A stretch of DNA of 64,000 nucleotides from Pempheris klunzingeri (GCF_042242105.1 NC_092020.1:23431842-23495841); one strand, 5' to 3'. Shown: positions 32,569 through 45,933, numbered from the stretch's first letter. Notes: a model not told the origin generated them from the letters alone. Translations and numbers: made by a program.

Positions 32569-35500
32569 CTTTGCCTGTCGGATATGACACTGACAGATGG
32601 AGGAGAAGTAGGTGGTGGGAGGGGCCTAGGGAGGGGGTCATCCTTTCCCTTTGTATTAGGGAGACGCCTTCTGTTGATTGGACCGCAATGTTTGGGGTCA
32701 TTGTAGGCTTCACTTTTTTTTTTTTTTTTTGAAACACAGGCTTTTTTGTGTGGAGGATAAAATGTCCAAAACTCCACCGTCCTCTCGAAAGCCTGTCTCT
32801 TTGTTCATAATTCATGAGACTAATCCTCATGTCGCCAGATTTTCAATTTTGGCAAGTGAAATTTATTTGATTAACACTCAGTGGGAAGAACATCCTTAGT
32901 CGTGCCGTCCGTGTTAGAGACACATGGGGAATAATAAGCATTTAAATCTTAATCTAATTCGAAATACTGATCTATTTCTAAAAGATATTTAACCTCCTGA
33001 GCCTTCAGTGCTTTGCAGACTCTCAAGGCTGGAATAATATACAAAAATAAAGCTCTTTATCTGCAATAAAAACAATAACTTCAAATATCCAAAGAACTAC
33101 AATAGCTCCAAATTGCCTCCTGCTTGATCAATACGCCAAATAAGAACACGCAATATTCTTCCTTATTGCTCCTACTAGTCCATTTAATTCACAATTTAAC
33201 TTGTTGTAGGTCTTTACACAAAACCAAAGCAGTGCTACACCTGCGAGCAACATCAATTCAAATACTTGCGACTCCTCATCAAGCAGGGGAATCTTTTATT
33301 TTCATCACAGGTAATGTTGGGCTAAGCAGAAAGCATGAATAATGAATGTGAGAGGCTTGTGCTCTGCTGCACTGTGCCGCTTCTAAATTATGGATCAAGC
33401 ATCCAGTAGCTCTCCGAGTCAGTTCGCACCACCACTTGCCATTTTTCACCAGCTCCATCTGCACTCAGTTATGATCAATGAAGAGTTACAGAGAGGAAAT
33501 GAGAGGATGTGCTGGTATGAGAGGTTGTGTTTAATGCAGTGAGGACATGTATTACTTAATATCGGAGCTTGAGAAATAAACCAGTTAATCAAACACTGTC
33601 GCACAATAGCCACAAAGCTGTGACAGCATGGTCCAGGAATTTTTTGGAAAACACTCAAAAATGTAAGACTAAAAACAGAGATTCCCATTAACATCCACTC
33701 AAGACTAATTCATCTACTCAGTAGTAATTCTAAGCTGCATTTGACACTGTGATTTAATTTTGCCCTTTCCTAATATCCTTCTCTGTGCTGGATCAGAGGA
33801 GTTTCCCCTACACAAAATTAAAAGCAGACGATCAATAAAACATCACACTTGTCACATCCACTCACTAATGCTCCCATCTTACCCTGTAACTTCATCTTCA
33901 ACTGTTTCCATGGAAACAACACTTCCTCTCAGTCAAGTCACGTAGATGACATTATTTTGTTGTAGCTTGCAAACTGTTATAATGTGAACCAGTGGCCAGG
34001 GCTGCTATTTGGGTTTGTAGTACAGTAAACAATAACGAACCAGACTATTGATTCGATAGGCACTGCTTACATTAGGGAAAAGGAAAATATATTCAAAATG
34101 AAAAGAACAGCAAGATGCCAGCTCCAGCTGGTTTCCTCTGTGTGCAGAAATGTAAATAATGCAGAGGTAATAAACCTTGATTGAGGCCGTGGCATAAATC
34201 ATTTATATTACTGCTCATCTCCATCCATGTAAAGCACAGGCTCCGAACATCGACAGCGCCAAATTTAACCAGCGTGTCTCCAAGGAGGATGAAAGGAAAA
34301 AAAACAGATGAAGTAAGATAAGACATTCAAGCTCAAGTTTCAAACATTCTTGACAAAATTCATCTAACAAAAAGAATATTTTCAGAGTAAGTACATAAAT
34401 CAAGTCTCTCTGTGCTGCATCAGGGTGCTTCAGAAAAAATGACAATCTACAGTTTTCAATCATTAAAATAGTTACCAGTTTGAACCTCCTCTCCTGCTTA
34501 AAACAGGCCAACTGGGCCGCGGGCATGAAGGGTAAACGTGACTGCTCGGTCTCATCTTGTCAGAAAACACCGTTGCATCAATAAATCCTGTCGCTGTCTG
34601 CTTCCTGAAACAACAAGGTAACTCGCGATAATGAGTCTGAGAGAGAATGGGTGGTGACAGAATCACCTTTTGTCTCAGACATACTGAAAAAAAAAAAACT
34701 GCTATTCATACATTTACCGTGTATCTCTGGCTATGCTTGTTTAATGGAACATGTTTAGTTTCCCTTTTCCAACCATATGTGGCCAAATCAGGTTTCTTAT
34801 GGAAATTTCAGGTGCAAACGTAATAAAATGACAACGGTAGCAGTAGGATTTCAAACTGAAATATGAGTAGAAAAAAATCTCACCAACACTGGCGTCAGTA
34901 GACCAGAATGTAATGCATATGCAACAGATGTTACTTTTGAATAAAGGCAATCATTGTAACCCTCTGATGGATACAACAAATCCATGCTGCTTCTATAAGA
35001 GCTGGCCAAACAAATTCTAGCAAACTAATAAATGTGCCAACAAGGCAAGCTGAGGGCGAGTTAGGACATCAAAATTAATGCCAAAATAACACTGTTAGGA
35101 ACTGTATATCTTCATTTCCCTTTTAACTATCAAACCTATCCTATCCATTGGGCATAAATTGTAGAATTTAAGTCGTTTCACCACTCATCCAAGAGGCAGC
35201 GTTCGTTGTACTGGCAGAGACGGAGTCCTAGCCATTGAAACGTACCACAGGTTGACAGACTCACATAAACTGAGGTGTGAATTGGTGTGAAACCACCTGG
35301 GAGTGGATGTCAGATGGCACTGTTGGTACCTGATGCACTACAAGGCACCAAAGGTGAGGTGTCTCCTGAATTTGATGTACCTTCCCAGGTAATGTCCCAC
35401 TCCCCGGGGCTGGGAAAAGGGGGTGTGATGGAGAAATACAAAGGCAGTGAGGATGGGGGAATGTTGTAAACAGCAAACAGTTGCCGAACACCAGCCTAAA

Positions 35501-38500
35501 CCTACAGAAAACCTACATATACACACGGGCACTTAAACCAGACATTTTGAACTTTCCACAATTGAGCCCAGACAACACCTACAAACGGAGGCTAAAAGCA
35601 GAGAACAGAGGCATGTCCAGCAGGCACTGCAAAGCTAACTCATGGCTATTTCAATTGAGCCATTTATATTTTCTAAAGCTGTAGCCAACCTGAGTGCATT
35701 CTGGAGTAAAAAAAAAAAAAACCTGCACAGATTACTGGGAAACACATAATCAGCCAACCCTTCCAGGACAAAAAAGGTTAAAAATTAAGTCAGAAGGCAA
35801 AGTTGACATTCTGCAGTGTAGCACTGGATTACATCAGCGAGAATGCAGACAATCTAGGGTGAGGGTCAGAGCTGCACCAAGCGTCTGAGTGTTCGGCACA
35901 GCCCAGCAGGCGGACCAGCTACTTGGTATTCCACTCAGGTTTGGATCAGAGTCAGAAGCAGAAGAGTTGGGGAGGAGGGATTTCTGCTCTGGCTGCTTTG
36001 TAACGCAGGTGAGGAAAGCAAGATAAACATAAAAGAGATGGTGCTAATAACGTTCTTGATGAACGATTCCAAAATCTTTTTTTATCGTCTCTACAACTCA
36101 CAGTGAGAATTGACTGTGCTGTCGTAGAGACTCTTTTTCCGAACGAGGAATGCAGCACAGTGATGTAACCGATCAAGAGGAATTTGCAGTTTCTATAAGC
36201 AAGGAACTCCATTGTTCATCTCACATGCGTGTATTGATCGGGACTTCAGACAGTTATGGATATACAGCCAGCAGCTCTCCCATGTGAAACAGCTCTAATG
36301 GAAGAGTTACAAATGGACTCAGAATGGGCTGTGTGGTTAATATGCTGCAATGCACTGCAAGGCCCTATAAAGTCTGGTTCTTTGTTGCTTCCAAAGGAAA
36401 TAAACTCCACTTCTGTTGTTGTTACTCTGAAAAATGACTGACTCGGTACACAAACACACACACACACACACACAAATACACAAGCATGACAGGGAGACCA
36501 ATAAATCTAAGCGACTCATACAGACACATTCGCATGCACAAGTATTTACAGACTCAGCGTCTCTGAAAGCAATCTGTGCAACAGGAGATTGAAGTAGGAG
36601 CCGTGGAGTGATTAGTCACCTTAAGGGCCCCCAGGGACAGGAAGCTGGGCAAAGAAGAATGGGGTTAAAGGTCAGGATCATCATGTAAAGCTCTGCCTGA
36701 GTTTTTAATGTTGACTAAAATGTCAGCATCCTCTGTAGGGCTGAACAGCTGACAGAGTGAATATGCTGCACAAACCCTGAGTACAGAGGAAACACGAGGG
36801 CAGATCTCAGCATAGATCAAGTGGAAGTGGCCGTTAAATATCTTACTCCATTTTGTGACTTTGAATGTTCCGACATTTGACGCATAAAGAAATCAGCTAC
36901 CTACACACCAAGGAGAAGGGTACCGTACGCCACAACTTTGTCAAATTGCTGTGCTTTGTTCCGCTGTGCATGCATGCCTCTCGACTGTGGTCTGAATGTT
37001 TGAGATTCTTAAAGAGTAAATGGCAGCACAGTGTACAACATGCAAATGCGTTTGCCCTTTGGCGAAGATTTGTTGAATTATCTACAGCTCAGCAAAATAG
37101 TAGGAAATTTCAACCCATCTCGGATTTCCTTTGAGAAGTTTAACTGTACTTTTCCGTCGTTGTTGCCTAACAGGTGCCTTCTCCGATCTCTTTGTGTGTC
37201 TTTAGGATGCCTTGAATGCTGCATCAAATGCCTGGGTGGGATCCCATACCCATCTCTTGTAGCCACCATCTTGCTGTACGCGGGCGTGGCTCTGTTCTGC
37301 GGCTGCGGACACGAGGCCCTGTCAGGTACCGTCACCATCCTCCAGAACTACTTCGAGGTGGTGCGGAGCCCTGTGGATGCACTGGACGTCTTCACCATGT
37401 GAGTAGCAAAGGACAACACTCAATTTAATGGCTACTTAGTTATTGGAAAAGAAAACATTACGGGCCCTTGAGAAATTGGCAATATGCATACCCACAAGGA
37501 GAAACAAGCATGACTTTAATATATGCTCTTTGACATAGTCAACATTATCCACTCTGCACCAAATCTCCAAATGAATTAGATGTTTGCTTTAAAACAATAT
37601 GGCGTCTGTATTATCTTCATGAAATCTCTCTTCTGCCCTGCGGAAATTTTACATAAAGGTTTGTTATATTTGAAAGAATAATGCGTAACATTGTGTTGTG
37701 GGTGTTTTCAGTGGTTCTCTATTCATTCTCCAGGATTGACATTATCAAGTATGTGATCTACGGCATTGCTTCGGCTTTCTTCGTCTACGGCATCCTGCTG
37801 ATGGTGGAGGGCTTCTTCACCAGTGGAGCCATTAAAGACCTGTATGGAGACTTCAAGATCACCACCTGTGGACGCTGTGTCAGCGCTTGGGTAGGACTAA
37901 CACTTTAGTGCCTTCACTTATTTCCTAAATTAAGTTTAGATTTTGGTTGCCTCATATCTACTGTCTACATCATCATAGCTGCTATTAATGGCCAATGCTG
38001 CTCATGCTTCGTGTCCAGCTCATTCGTTATTGGTTTTTTGGCAAACTGAGGTTGCTGCGGTCACCACAGATATTTTTGTTGGATGATTTAATGTCCAAGA
38101 ACAATAATAATGATAATAATAATAAACATTATTTGGGAGAATTTTATGCCACTGACATAATTAGAACATAATATAACATTAATGCAAAGATATCCATTAT
38201 TGCTAACTGTCATTAAATGATTTATTCATTTGCATGTGTTTGTGAAGACCATTTGAAAAGAAATGATTTCCTAATACCACCACTGTCTCACATCTGAAGT
38301 GCTCTAAAATTACATTGAAAACATCTGTCAAAATAATTGTATTATGCTGCCATAACGATAAAATAAAAAAAATTAGCAGCCCTCTCGTACAGAGCGTATC
38401 AGAGAGCCTGCAGCAATCCTAACAAGATTATCTCTGGACCATAATTGCTTAGTAAATCTGAGGCTCCACAGGGAGGCAAAGGAAATGAGCTATGCTGTGG

Positions 38501-41500
38501 TATTTGTGGTCACTGGGGTCATTAAGTTTGTGAATGTTAATCTTGTGCCCAAACTAAAATAAGACAGATTGCCAGAAACGGTGGCCACCTTGAAACCCAA
38601 AGTGTCACAGTTTCACCCAAGCCAGTTTGTTTCCCCCAAGACCCGTGCATCTTTCCTAAATGGCCTGGAACAAACGCAAACCCATTCTAGAGCAGTAGCC
38701 GCACATCGGGATACAGAAAACATCAGTCGAAGTTCTATCTTGCATAGTTAATCATATCCACGCCGTAATGTCGAGTACCTAAAGGTGATCTGTGTTCCTC
38801 TGCTTCTCCTGCAGTTCATCATGCTGACATACATCTTCATGCTGGCTTGGCTTGGAGTGACTGCTTTTACCTCCCTCCCGGTCTTTATATATTTCAACAT
38901 CTGGAATATTTGCCAAAATGCCACTGTGCTGGAGGGGGCCACACTCTGCCTGGACCCACGCCAGTATGGTAAGGAAGGATTATCCCGTCTCCATTCCTGC
39001 ACCCCACACTGCTCAGATCTCCACGTGCTGTTGTCTAAATTGCTGCTTTTATCTGAACTTCTTGGAAAAGTTCTTCTTGAATTCACCTTGCAGAATGTAA
39101 AGTTTGCATTACTTTATCCATTCATAAATTCTGGATGGTAAATCCAACTAATTAAGGCTATGGATAACTGACAGCAGTGTCCTACTAACCTCATACTGCA
39201 TAGATATATAATAATATATCATGAATTTCACAGTAATGTGTTAAATAAGCCACCATGGAAATGAAATACTGCAAATGACCCATTTCAAAAGGTGATGTTC
39301 CCCATTTTTATATTATAATACATATTGAACACCCCCCTAAAAATGTAATGATCCAGAATGACATTACGTTAAGCAAGGTGCATCATATCTGTGGCTTATA
39401 TGGCTGGGTCATCATTTTTAATTAGCACCACCTCTTTCAGCCCATTAGCCACCGACAGCCACTAACACTGCCTCTGTGTCAACAACCATTTGTGCTGCCA
39501 CATACACATTAGAGGCCTATATTTTGCTCGTATGCGACAATGTGTACGTCCATATTTTATTGGTGTGACTGTTCATATGTGCTTGTCTGTTCTCTGTCTA
39601 CATTCAGTTCATACTTCATAAATAAAGCCCTTTATTTCAGGTATTGTGCCAATTGCTGAGGCGAAAACCGTGTGTGCTGGATCAGAGAAATTCTACAAGA
39701 TGTGCGAATCCAATGAGGTAAAGTGACATCCGAGTGCCTGCGTTAATAATTAATGTAGATGGCATGAATTCGTCATCTTGGCAATAAATCAATAAAGATG
39801 ATACATTCATGCTAGACAATCGTTAAATGTAAGGAAAAGCACAGTAGGAAAGTTTATCTCAGGCTGCTCACCACCAGGAACAATGACATTGGCAACACAA
39901 ACGCACCAACTTCAACCACAAAACCAGTGCCGAGGTGCCCTTGAACAAGGCATTTCTCTCAGCAGCTCAGGTGGAGCCGCTCAGAAGCACATAGTGAGCG
40001 ACTTTAGAAGCACCAGATGGCTGTAAACGATCCGTTTCTTTCTCAGTTTACAGTGGTTACTTTCAGTAACGCATAAATTACTGCTGTGAATAATCTGAGT
40101 AACACTGTGTGTGTGTACAGTGACAATAAATGCTTGCTGGGAATATAAATTACACGCAAAATTCAAAAGGCACCTTAAAACACAACAGTGTGCATCACAC
40201 TAAATCAGCGGACACATTTAAACCATTTTACATTTTTCACAAAGATTGACTCATAAAGTTAGAACACGAGTTGAAGCAGTTGTTTTAAATAACCGGCTAA
40301 ATGTTCCTAATCACAGGGTTGATGAGCAGAAGGGTGTTTACAAGTGATTGGCAAACTTGCCCCATGAGAAGAGTAATATGTGATTTGTTTTTCTCCTGCA
40401 GCTGGACATGACATTCCACCTGTTCATCTGTGCCCTCGCTGGAGCAGGAGCTGCTGTCATTGCTATGGTGAGACACCAACACAACTCGCCTCTCTCTCTT
40501 TCAAGGGATGCAAAAAAAAAAAAAAAAAAAAAGCAACCATGAAACAGAAGAACCCATTTGTGAGATGTATTTACAAATGCAGATGGAACTTAAGTTGGTT
40601 TTATTTTATTGTTATCTTTTAAATAATGCAGCATCTAGACAATATTTTGTGCAGTGGTGCTGTTTTTGAAAAGAATAAAACTAAGTGTGGGGGAAACGCT
40701 GCAGGTGGATGAAGAGCCGTGTTTTGTTGTGGCTGGTTCACAGCGAACCCTGTGCTGTGCTTTGCCTGTGAGAGAATAGCTGTAGATGGGAGAGAGGGCA
40801 TTTTGGCGCAGTGAAAAAGACAGGGTTTGTCTCCCTCCCTCTTTCGGAGGCGCCAGGCATGTCATGCCGTTGTCATGGAAACAGGGAGAAGAAAGGCTCA
40901 GAGATTGTTGCAAACATCACTCGGTAATTTGTGAGGAGCCATTTTCTCAGAAACGGAGAGTGTTTGCTACTAGATGATGTTGCAAATTCTGGCAGGACAC
41001 TTTTCCCCACATTGCCTTTTTTTTTTTTTGGTTTATTTTCTACTGATGCATCCAAATAATGAGCCGCCCACAAAAAGGTTCAAAGCCAGAAACTCAGTGT
41101 TACCACTGTTAAAAGATCTTTTTTTTTTTAAAAAGCATCCGCAGGTGAACAACTGACAAGGAAGAAAACTGAAATGACAGAATAATGTTGGTATTTTCAG
41201 CGCGTGAATCGCATAATTGATTTTTCCACACATGAGAAACAAAGAGCAGTGCGGCTTTGCATCTGTCATTCCTTGTGAAAAGAGAAACTGTGTTACAACT
41301 TCAGCCATGACAGCACAATACATTCATTATAACCTCAGCTGCCATGGTAACGCAAGTCCAAGACTACATTTAGCATTATGCTGCCACCTGCAGGACCATT
41401 GGAAATGTCCTCCTTAATTTAAAGGGCCAGTCCACCCAAATAGATTGATTGTTTGTTCGCTCACACTTCTTGTTTATTTCAGTGAACTTTGTAAAGCACC

Positions 41501-41923
41501 GTGAGACAACTCTGTTGTGATATATACAAAATTGAATTGAATTGAATTGAAAATAATAAAGTGCCTTCATTGCATTTTAAAAACATGACCACAAAAGTTA
41601 ATAAAACTGATAATGATTTACACCTTGTTCATATAATAATTTAATGCAATGTTATAGTTCATCCCATGTGATTCCCAGTTCAGTTATTTTCTCTGATAGA
41701 AATAATGTTTTTGCAGTTAAATTTCACTAAACAAATATGAATACAAATCATCCTTTTCCACATCCGACAGATCCACTACTTGATGGTGCTTTCTGCCAAC
41801 TGGGCCTACGTGAAGGACGCGTGCCGAATGCAGAAGTACGAGGACATCAAGTCGAAGGAGGAGCAGGAGCTTCATGACATCCACTCCACTCGCTCCAAGG
41901 AGCGCCTCAACGCATACACATAA
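25857..41923 (+). CDS. gpm6a: Neuronal membrane glycoprotein M6-A
   Basis: Four-pass membrane protein of the PLP/DM20/M6 family, which promotes neurite and filopodium growth. Seven coding exons: 25857-25893, 37206-37398, 37734-37890, 38815-38968, 39641-39717, 40402-40467, 41771-41923. They join in phase to 837 nt (278 aa, the same length as human). The start [13 protein letters not shown] is nearly the human one. Exon 2 begins the [20 protein letters not shown] segment: palmitoylable cysteines, TM1, then [13 protein letters not shown]2 follows in exon 3 ([17 protein letters not shown]), then the cytoplasmic loop [15 protein letters not shown], and TM3 in exon 4 ([20 protein letters not shown]). 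The large extracellular loop (exons 4-5) carries cysteines and an N-glycosylation sequon (QNATV). TM4 spans exons 6-7 ([18 protein letters not shown], then [13 protein letters not shown]). The conserved tail ends KERLNAYT. Exon 5 is the most diverged part. Which of the two teleost duplicates this is cannot be decided here. Confidence 0.98.
26410..26434. repeat. (CAC)n repeat
   Basis: CAC triplets in gpm6a intron 1, immediately before ttttctctgc. Confidence 0.85.
30980..31130 (+). promoter_or_regulatory. Promoter-like patch inside gpm6a intron 1
   Basis: Locally GC-rich block holding an X-box (GGTTGACATGGCAACC, 30987-31002), an NRF-1-like half site (catgcgcag, 31019-31027), G-rich boxes, and an AT-rich TATA-like ttaaatatagg (31090-31100). 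A 60-base CT tract follows. It could drive a shorter gpm6a transcript; mammals use alternative gpm6a first exons. No matching splice donor was identified, so this is inference. Confidence 0.35.
31171..31232. repeat. (CT)n microsatellite
   Basis: About 60 bases of CT with few interruptions, ending in ctctctccctag, which resembles a splice acceptor. Confidence 0.9.
32531..32567. repeat. (GT)n microsatellite
   Basis: About 18 GT units in gpm6a intron 1. A run of T lies about 150 bases downstream (32714-32731). Confidence 0.9.
33904..33917. promoter_or_regulatory. Perfect X-box palindrome
   Basis: GTTTCCATGGAAAC is a 14-bp perfect palindrome and an exact match to GTTNCCATGGNAAC, within gpm6a intron 1. 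It is the best copy of this motif in the window. Confidence 0.55.
35165..35520 (+). repeat. Probable dispersed-element remnant
   Basis: Begins agtcgtttcaccactcatcc and then aagaggc, a phrase that recurs in fish retroelement-derived repeats (cgtttcg...ctcatccaag). The following 300 bases continue in repeat-like wording without an open frame. Low confidence. Confidence 0.3.
36450..36474. repeat. (CA)n microsatellite
   Basis: CA run in gpm6a intron 1, about 730 bases before exon 2. Confidence 0.85.
37891..38814 (+). other. gpm6a intron 3
   Basis: AT-rich 0.9 kb intron with AAT/ATA-rich patches near 38100-38130. No gene seen. Confidence 0.8.
38969..40401 (+). other. gpm6a introns 4 and 5 (either side of exon 39641-39717)
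   Basis: Two introns, each about 0.7 kb, with canonical splice sites (gtaagg...tatttcag and gtaaag...tcctgcag). Nothing else recognised. Confidence 0.8.
40468..41770 (+). other. gpm6a intron 6 with two X-box-like sites and a repeat tail
   Basis: Holds an A run (40511-40531), X-box-like GTTGTCATGGAAAC (40869-40882) and GCTGCCATGGTAAC (41338-41351), poly-T/poly-A stretches, and the (TTGAA)n repeat tail at 41467-41550. Confidence 0.7.
41467..41550 (+). repeat. Second copy of the (TTGAA)n-tailed repeat
   Basis: Shares ttgtttatttcagtgaactt and tgtaaagcac with 4984-5052, then tatacaaaat and tandem TTGAA. The middle differs by insertion of gacaactctgttgtgatat. Two related insertions of one family, 36 kb apart. 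Confidence 0.65.
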
Positions 41924-43831
41924 AAGACCAGCGCGAGGCCTGGCCCTGCCACTCCGGCCTCTCTCCCTCTCTCTCTCCTCTGTCTTTCTATCTGTCTCTC
42001 TACCATCCCCTCCTGAGGGGGGGCGGATGGCGCCTAGGGCCCTCGCCACTGCTGATGTCACTGGTGCGTCATATGACAATGTGGTCTGGGGGGGGGCGTC
42101 ACACAAACCCCCTCAGTCACAAACAGCATTTCAGATGAAAAAAAGCCCCTTTACCTCTCTCATGGATGGTGTTATGAATATCATTATGGCAGTTATATTA
42201 TTCTTGATACAAGCTGTTTAGTGCTGATAGTAGTTTTAGTGTAGTTTGTAGAATCAGAAGTAGCAGTAGTATTTCAGCTTTTTTTAAATTTTATTTAATT
42301 ATTTTTTTTTTTTACTTTGAATGGTTTGCGTATGATGTTTTATTTTTCTTAAATTTCTATTCGACGCTACGTGTCATTTTGCACTCATGCATAATTTCTT
42401 TTTTGCTGATTTCAGAGGGGGTCAACAGGGGCTTCAAAGGGTTTTCAAGCACATTTCTCATGTCGTGTGTCTGAAGATTTCATGTTCAAGAACTATGTAC
42501 TGTATGTGAACGGGTGGTTAGTTTTAAAATATTTTAAATCTCACAATGCAAACATGACGCATCGTAAGCCTTTGTTATACCAGTATTCCCAGGGATTTAA
42601 ACAACTTTCACATAAAAGTAATTCAATCGTTTTTTTTCTATTTGAAGTTGTACAATAGCAAGACAACACAATAATAGATACCAAATCATTAGAGTAAAAC
42701 CAATATTTGCTAGACGTGCCAAGCCTGTTAAACAGGGAACAATGACTTTGATAGATATTAAATACGCAATGAATCGATTAAAGATAAAATATGGCTTATT
42801 TTATGATAATCTTGCCAATTAAATGTACTTTAGGACTGTGAATGACTCCACTGTCTTTGAATCACATGCCACAAAAGCACATGCAAACATGCTTTCGTAA
42901 ACCCCCTTTTTTTGGAACTTTATAAATACTAAACTCCTGTTTTTTGCAGAACTCTGCACTGTACATACTGATATATCAAAGCATACCTATATGTTAAGCA
43001 CTGACATTTATGGATAATTCATGTGAGAATAAGAAGAGATCACTGTGGGTCATTCCACTCTGCATCAATCAGTCTCAACCGAAAAAGAAACCTTGACAGT
43101 AAAAAGTTGTTGGTGTATTGGCACTCCTTGGTGGAATCAGATGTGAGTGTGTGTCACAGTAATTTTGTTCATGACAGTAACTGTATTGCTTACACATCCT
43201 GATGCCGTGTGGCGACAAAGGTGACCTGTCAGTTAATTGCCAGGCAGAGTTTTTGTCAGTATTTCTGAAAGCTATTTTCATGCACTTATTTGACCATTTC
43301 TGTGCTCTCTAGATGTAAGCGCATTGGTGTTCAACTCAAAGTTGGATAACTGTACTGTTAGTAAAGACTGTGAATTTAGATGTTTTTCGTGGCATGGACA
43401 TGCATTAATATAGTCTTATTGACTTAAAAGTTCCTTTATTTCACTTCTTTGTTTTTACACTTCTGACTGTCTTGCTGGAACAACCCTTTGTTTATATGTG
43501 CAGTACTAAACCTCCCACGCTTACCGCGTTATGCTACTGATATTAGAAACTGTAGTCTTTGAGTTGTGTCAATTTAGTTTGTGATGAGCTCTCAACCATG
43601 TCTTAAACTAATATCTGTACCAACATTGCTTACTCTGTAATGATCTGAAAAAATGCTTTCGGCTTTCTCCTCGTATTAGTTTTTTGTACTTTCACTACGA
43701 ATGCTTAGTAGCAGGCTTTAAATTGAATCTGTTTTGTACATTCATGTGCCAACTGCTTGAAGTGGCTTATTTGACCTGTATGATCAAATTTGCTTGCATT
43801 AATAAAATTCACTTGTGTACTTGTTAATAAA
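41924..43831 (+). other. gpm6a 3' UTR with tandem poly(A) signals
   Basis: About 1.9 kb of AT-rich sequence after the stop. It ends with two AATAAA signals (43801-43806 and 43826-43831), consistent with the long 3' UTR of neuronal M6 mRNAs. A Pumilio-type TGTACATA occurs at 42960-42967. A small G-run lies at 42088-42096. Confidence 0.7.
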
Positions 43832-45180
43832 TACTTCACGTCTCCCGAGTCCATTTTGTCTAGCTGTTTTAGGTTCAAATTATTTACAAGTCCTGCTGGT
43901 AGTGGTGAAGGATTTGTAATGACGACCGTATAAACCAATTTCACGCAGGATTATGCAACAGATGGATTACTATTTTAAGAGGAAAGAAAATTGGTGTTTA
44001 TCATGAGGAAAAACAGCAACCTCATACCACTAGATGTCTCCCTTTCCTCTTAGTCATTTAAAATAATGAGTTGGCGAGAGGCATATGCTCGGCAGTATTA
44101 TATCTGCATGAGTAAAATTATAAAGCACTCGCAAACACTTTTATGTCATTAATTTTGAGTACAGTAAGTATATGGTCACTTTACAACTGACCTGATAGAG
44201 TTTATGTGAAGAATCAATTATGGGGTCACAAACAGTTATTGTATTGTGAGTCAGAAAGTCAAAAGCACAAGAATCAATAGAGGTACAATTAGAATTAATT
44301 AGAAAAAAAAGCATACAAATTGCATATTATAAGCTATGCTGACTATAAGATTATTCATTTTACACCTTTACCCCCATTAAGGTTGTTTTTTTCACCCATT
44401 TCAGATCGTACTGGTTATTAACACTGCACAGTATCTAAAAATGTATCAACATATATACAACTTATAAATGTTAACAAATAAGGCTCGTGCTGAACAGTTG
44501 ATTTGATTTTCTATGCATTTAAGGTTCATGGGTCATTCGTGAAAATGCGCTGTAATATATTAACATAACAAATGACAAACGGAACACCAGGCCAGGAGCA
44601 GAAGCTGTGTGTGCCCATGCCAAACCAATGTGTGCAGAAATTATGACAGGGATTCACGTCTGTGGACTCGTCATCATCAGGCAGGTAGAGTTTGGCCCCC
44701 TATCCAAAGCCGCTGGTCCGCCCAGCCATGTAATAAATCACATCCAAGATTACACTTTGCACCCTGGTGCCAGACAGAACTCGCTCGCACATTACTTCTT
44801 ACATATGGCCTCCAGCTCAATAATACATTTAAGGAGTTTATTGAGAGCAACCACCCCAAATAAAACACCTAAAATCTACAGCAGACCTTGAGATTAACTT
44901 GCCATATTCGTCCTCTGGACAAATAAATTTGGCTTTCACTCGTCCAGGTTCGAATCTTTCGGGTATTCATCACCCCGGCCTTGCATTGACTCATCATAGT
45001 CTTCTCTCAGTCAATGCTATGAAAACAAAAGCACCAAAACCAAATATCACAACCACAAGGCTAGAGTGCTTCAGATCACACTTAATATCAACCTGTTCTA
45101 TACTGAACATCAATTGAGTCTTTGAGTCCAAGATTATTGGGAAATTACTCAACTGTCCAAGTGTTGTTGCCTTATGTAAC

Positions 45181-45484
45181 TATCCAAGATGGCGGACCTC
45201 CTTGCGCCTGCGTAACGCAGATCGGGCCAAAGTGAAATTAGGCAGTGACGCCCATCTTCTAAAACAATGACAGAGCTGGTGCGGAAGTTTGTGGGCGGTG
45301 CCTGCTCAGGCCTGTGGGGGCCGACCAATCAGAGTGGACTGGGCTTTACAGGAGGGGTGAGTTCTGCAGCAGTGAACAGTATGAGAAAAATAATGTTTTG
45401 TCAACATTAGAGTATGCAAACCTATTCTAGTAGCCCCCCCAAATTAAACTGTGAACCTGAAAATGACCATTATAACTCCCCTTT
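45181..45484 (+). repeat. Dispersed repeat with promoter-like motifs
   Basis: Contains aagatggcgga (YY1-like), ttgcgcctgcg, gtgggcggtgcc (GC box) and gaccaatcagag (CCAAT box), then gcagcagtgaacagtatgag and aaaaataatgtttt, ending gaacctgaaaatgaccatta and taactcccctttaa. I recognise most of this wording as a repeat found many times in percomorph genomes. The superfamily is uncertain. Confidence 0.5.
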
Positions 45485-45933
45485 AACTAAACAGCCAAGT
45501 AATGACCACACCACAGTATGTTATTTTTGTTAACTTTACACTTTTGGTTCGGTGGGGACAGTAAACTTCTCCACTTGTCATACAAAAAATATGCAATCTT
45601 TGTATTTTAGATGCAGGCTAACAACAATGAAACCAAAATGAGCATTTAAATTGTTGGCTATGATTAAAAAGGGCTGGTCCCAGCTATAATGTAGTCTGAT
45701 ATTTAAAAAAAAAAAAAAAAAAAAAAAAGTTTTCCAATGCGTCTAACAGTGAATTTGAGTTAAATTTTAAACAGCAATGATGAGGGTGGTAACTGAATGG
45801 ATTACCACAGGCACAGCTTGATCACATGAGGGGGAAACCTCGCCAGAATTAGCTGATAAGCACCATCTCCCAATGACTGGTCCCGCCCTGCGGCCCAGCT
45901 TGCGTGACCCTGTCAAACCCAAGAAATCCTCCA

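Larger units (their letters stand above)
25894..37205 (+). other. gpm6a intron 1 (11.3 kb)
   Basis: Very long first intron, as in mammals. It has no recognisable coding exon. It contains a GA-rich stretch (about 26860-26980), X-box-like sites (26758-26771, 30988-31001, 33904-33917), a promoter-like patch (30980-31130), CT, GT and CA microsatellites, and a repeat remnant near 35165-35520. The rest is unique-looking AT-rich DNA that may hold enhancers. I cannot tell conserved from neutral sequence by eye. Confidence 0.75.

Noticed and set aside
32469-32830. Frames of 102-112 codons on the minus strand
   Set aside because: Carry Thr-His repeats from the GT microsatellite and a Lys run from poly(T); low complexity.
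41717-42106. 129-codon minus-strand frame
   Set aside because: Antisense to the last gpm6a exon and the CT-rich start of its 3' UTR.
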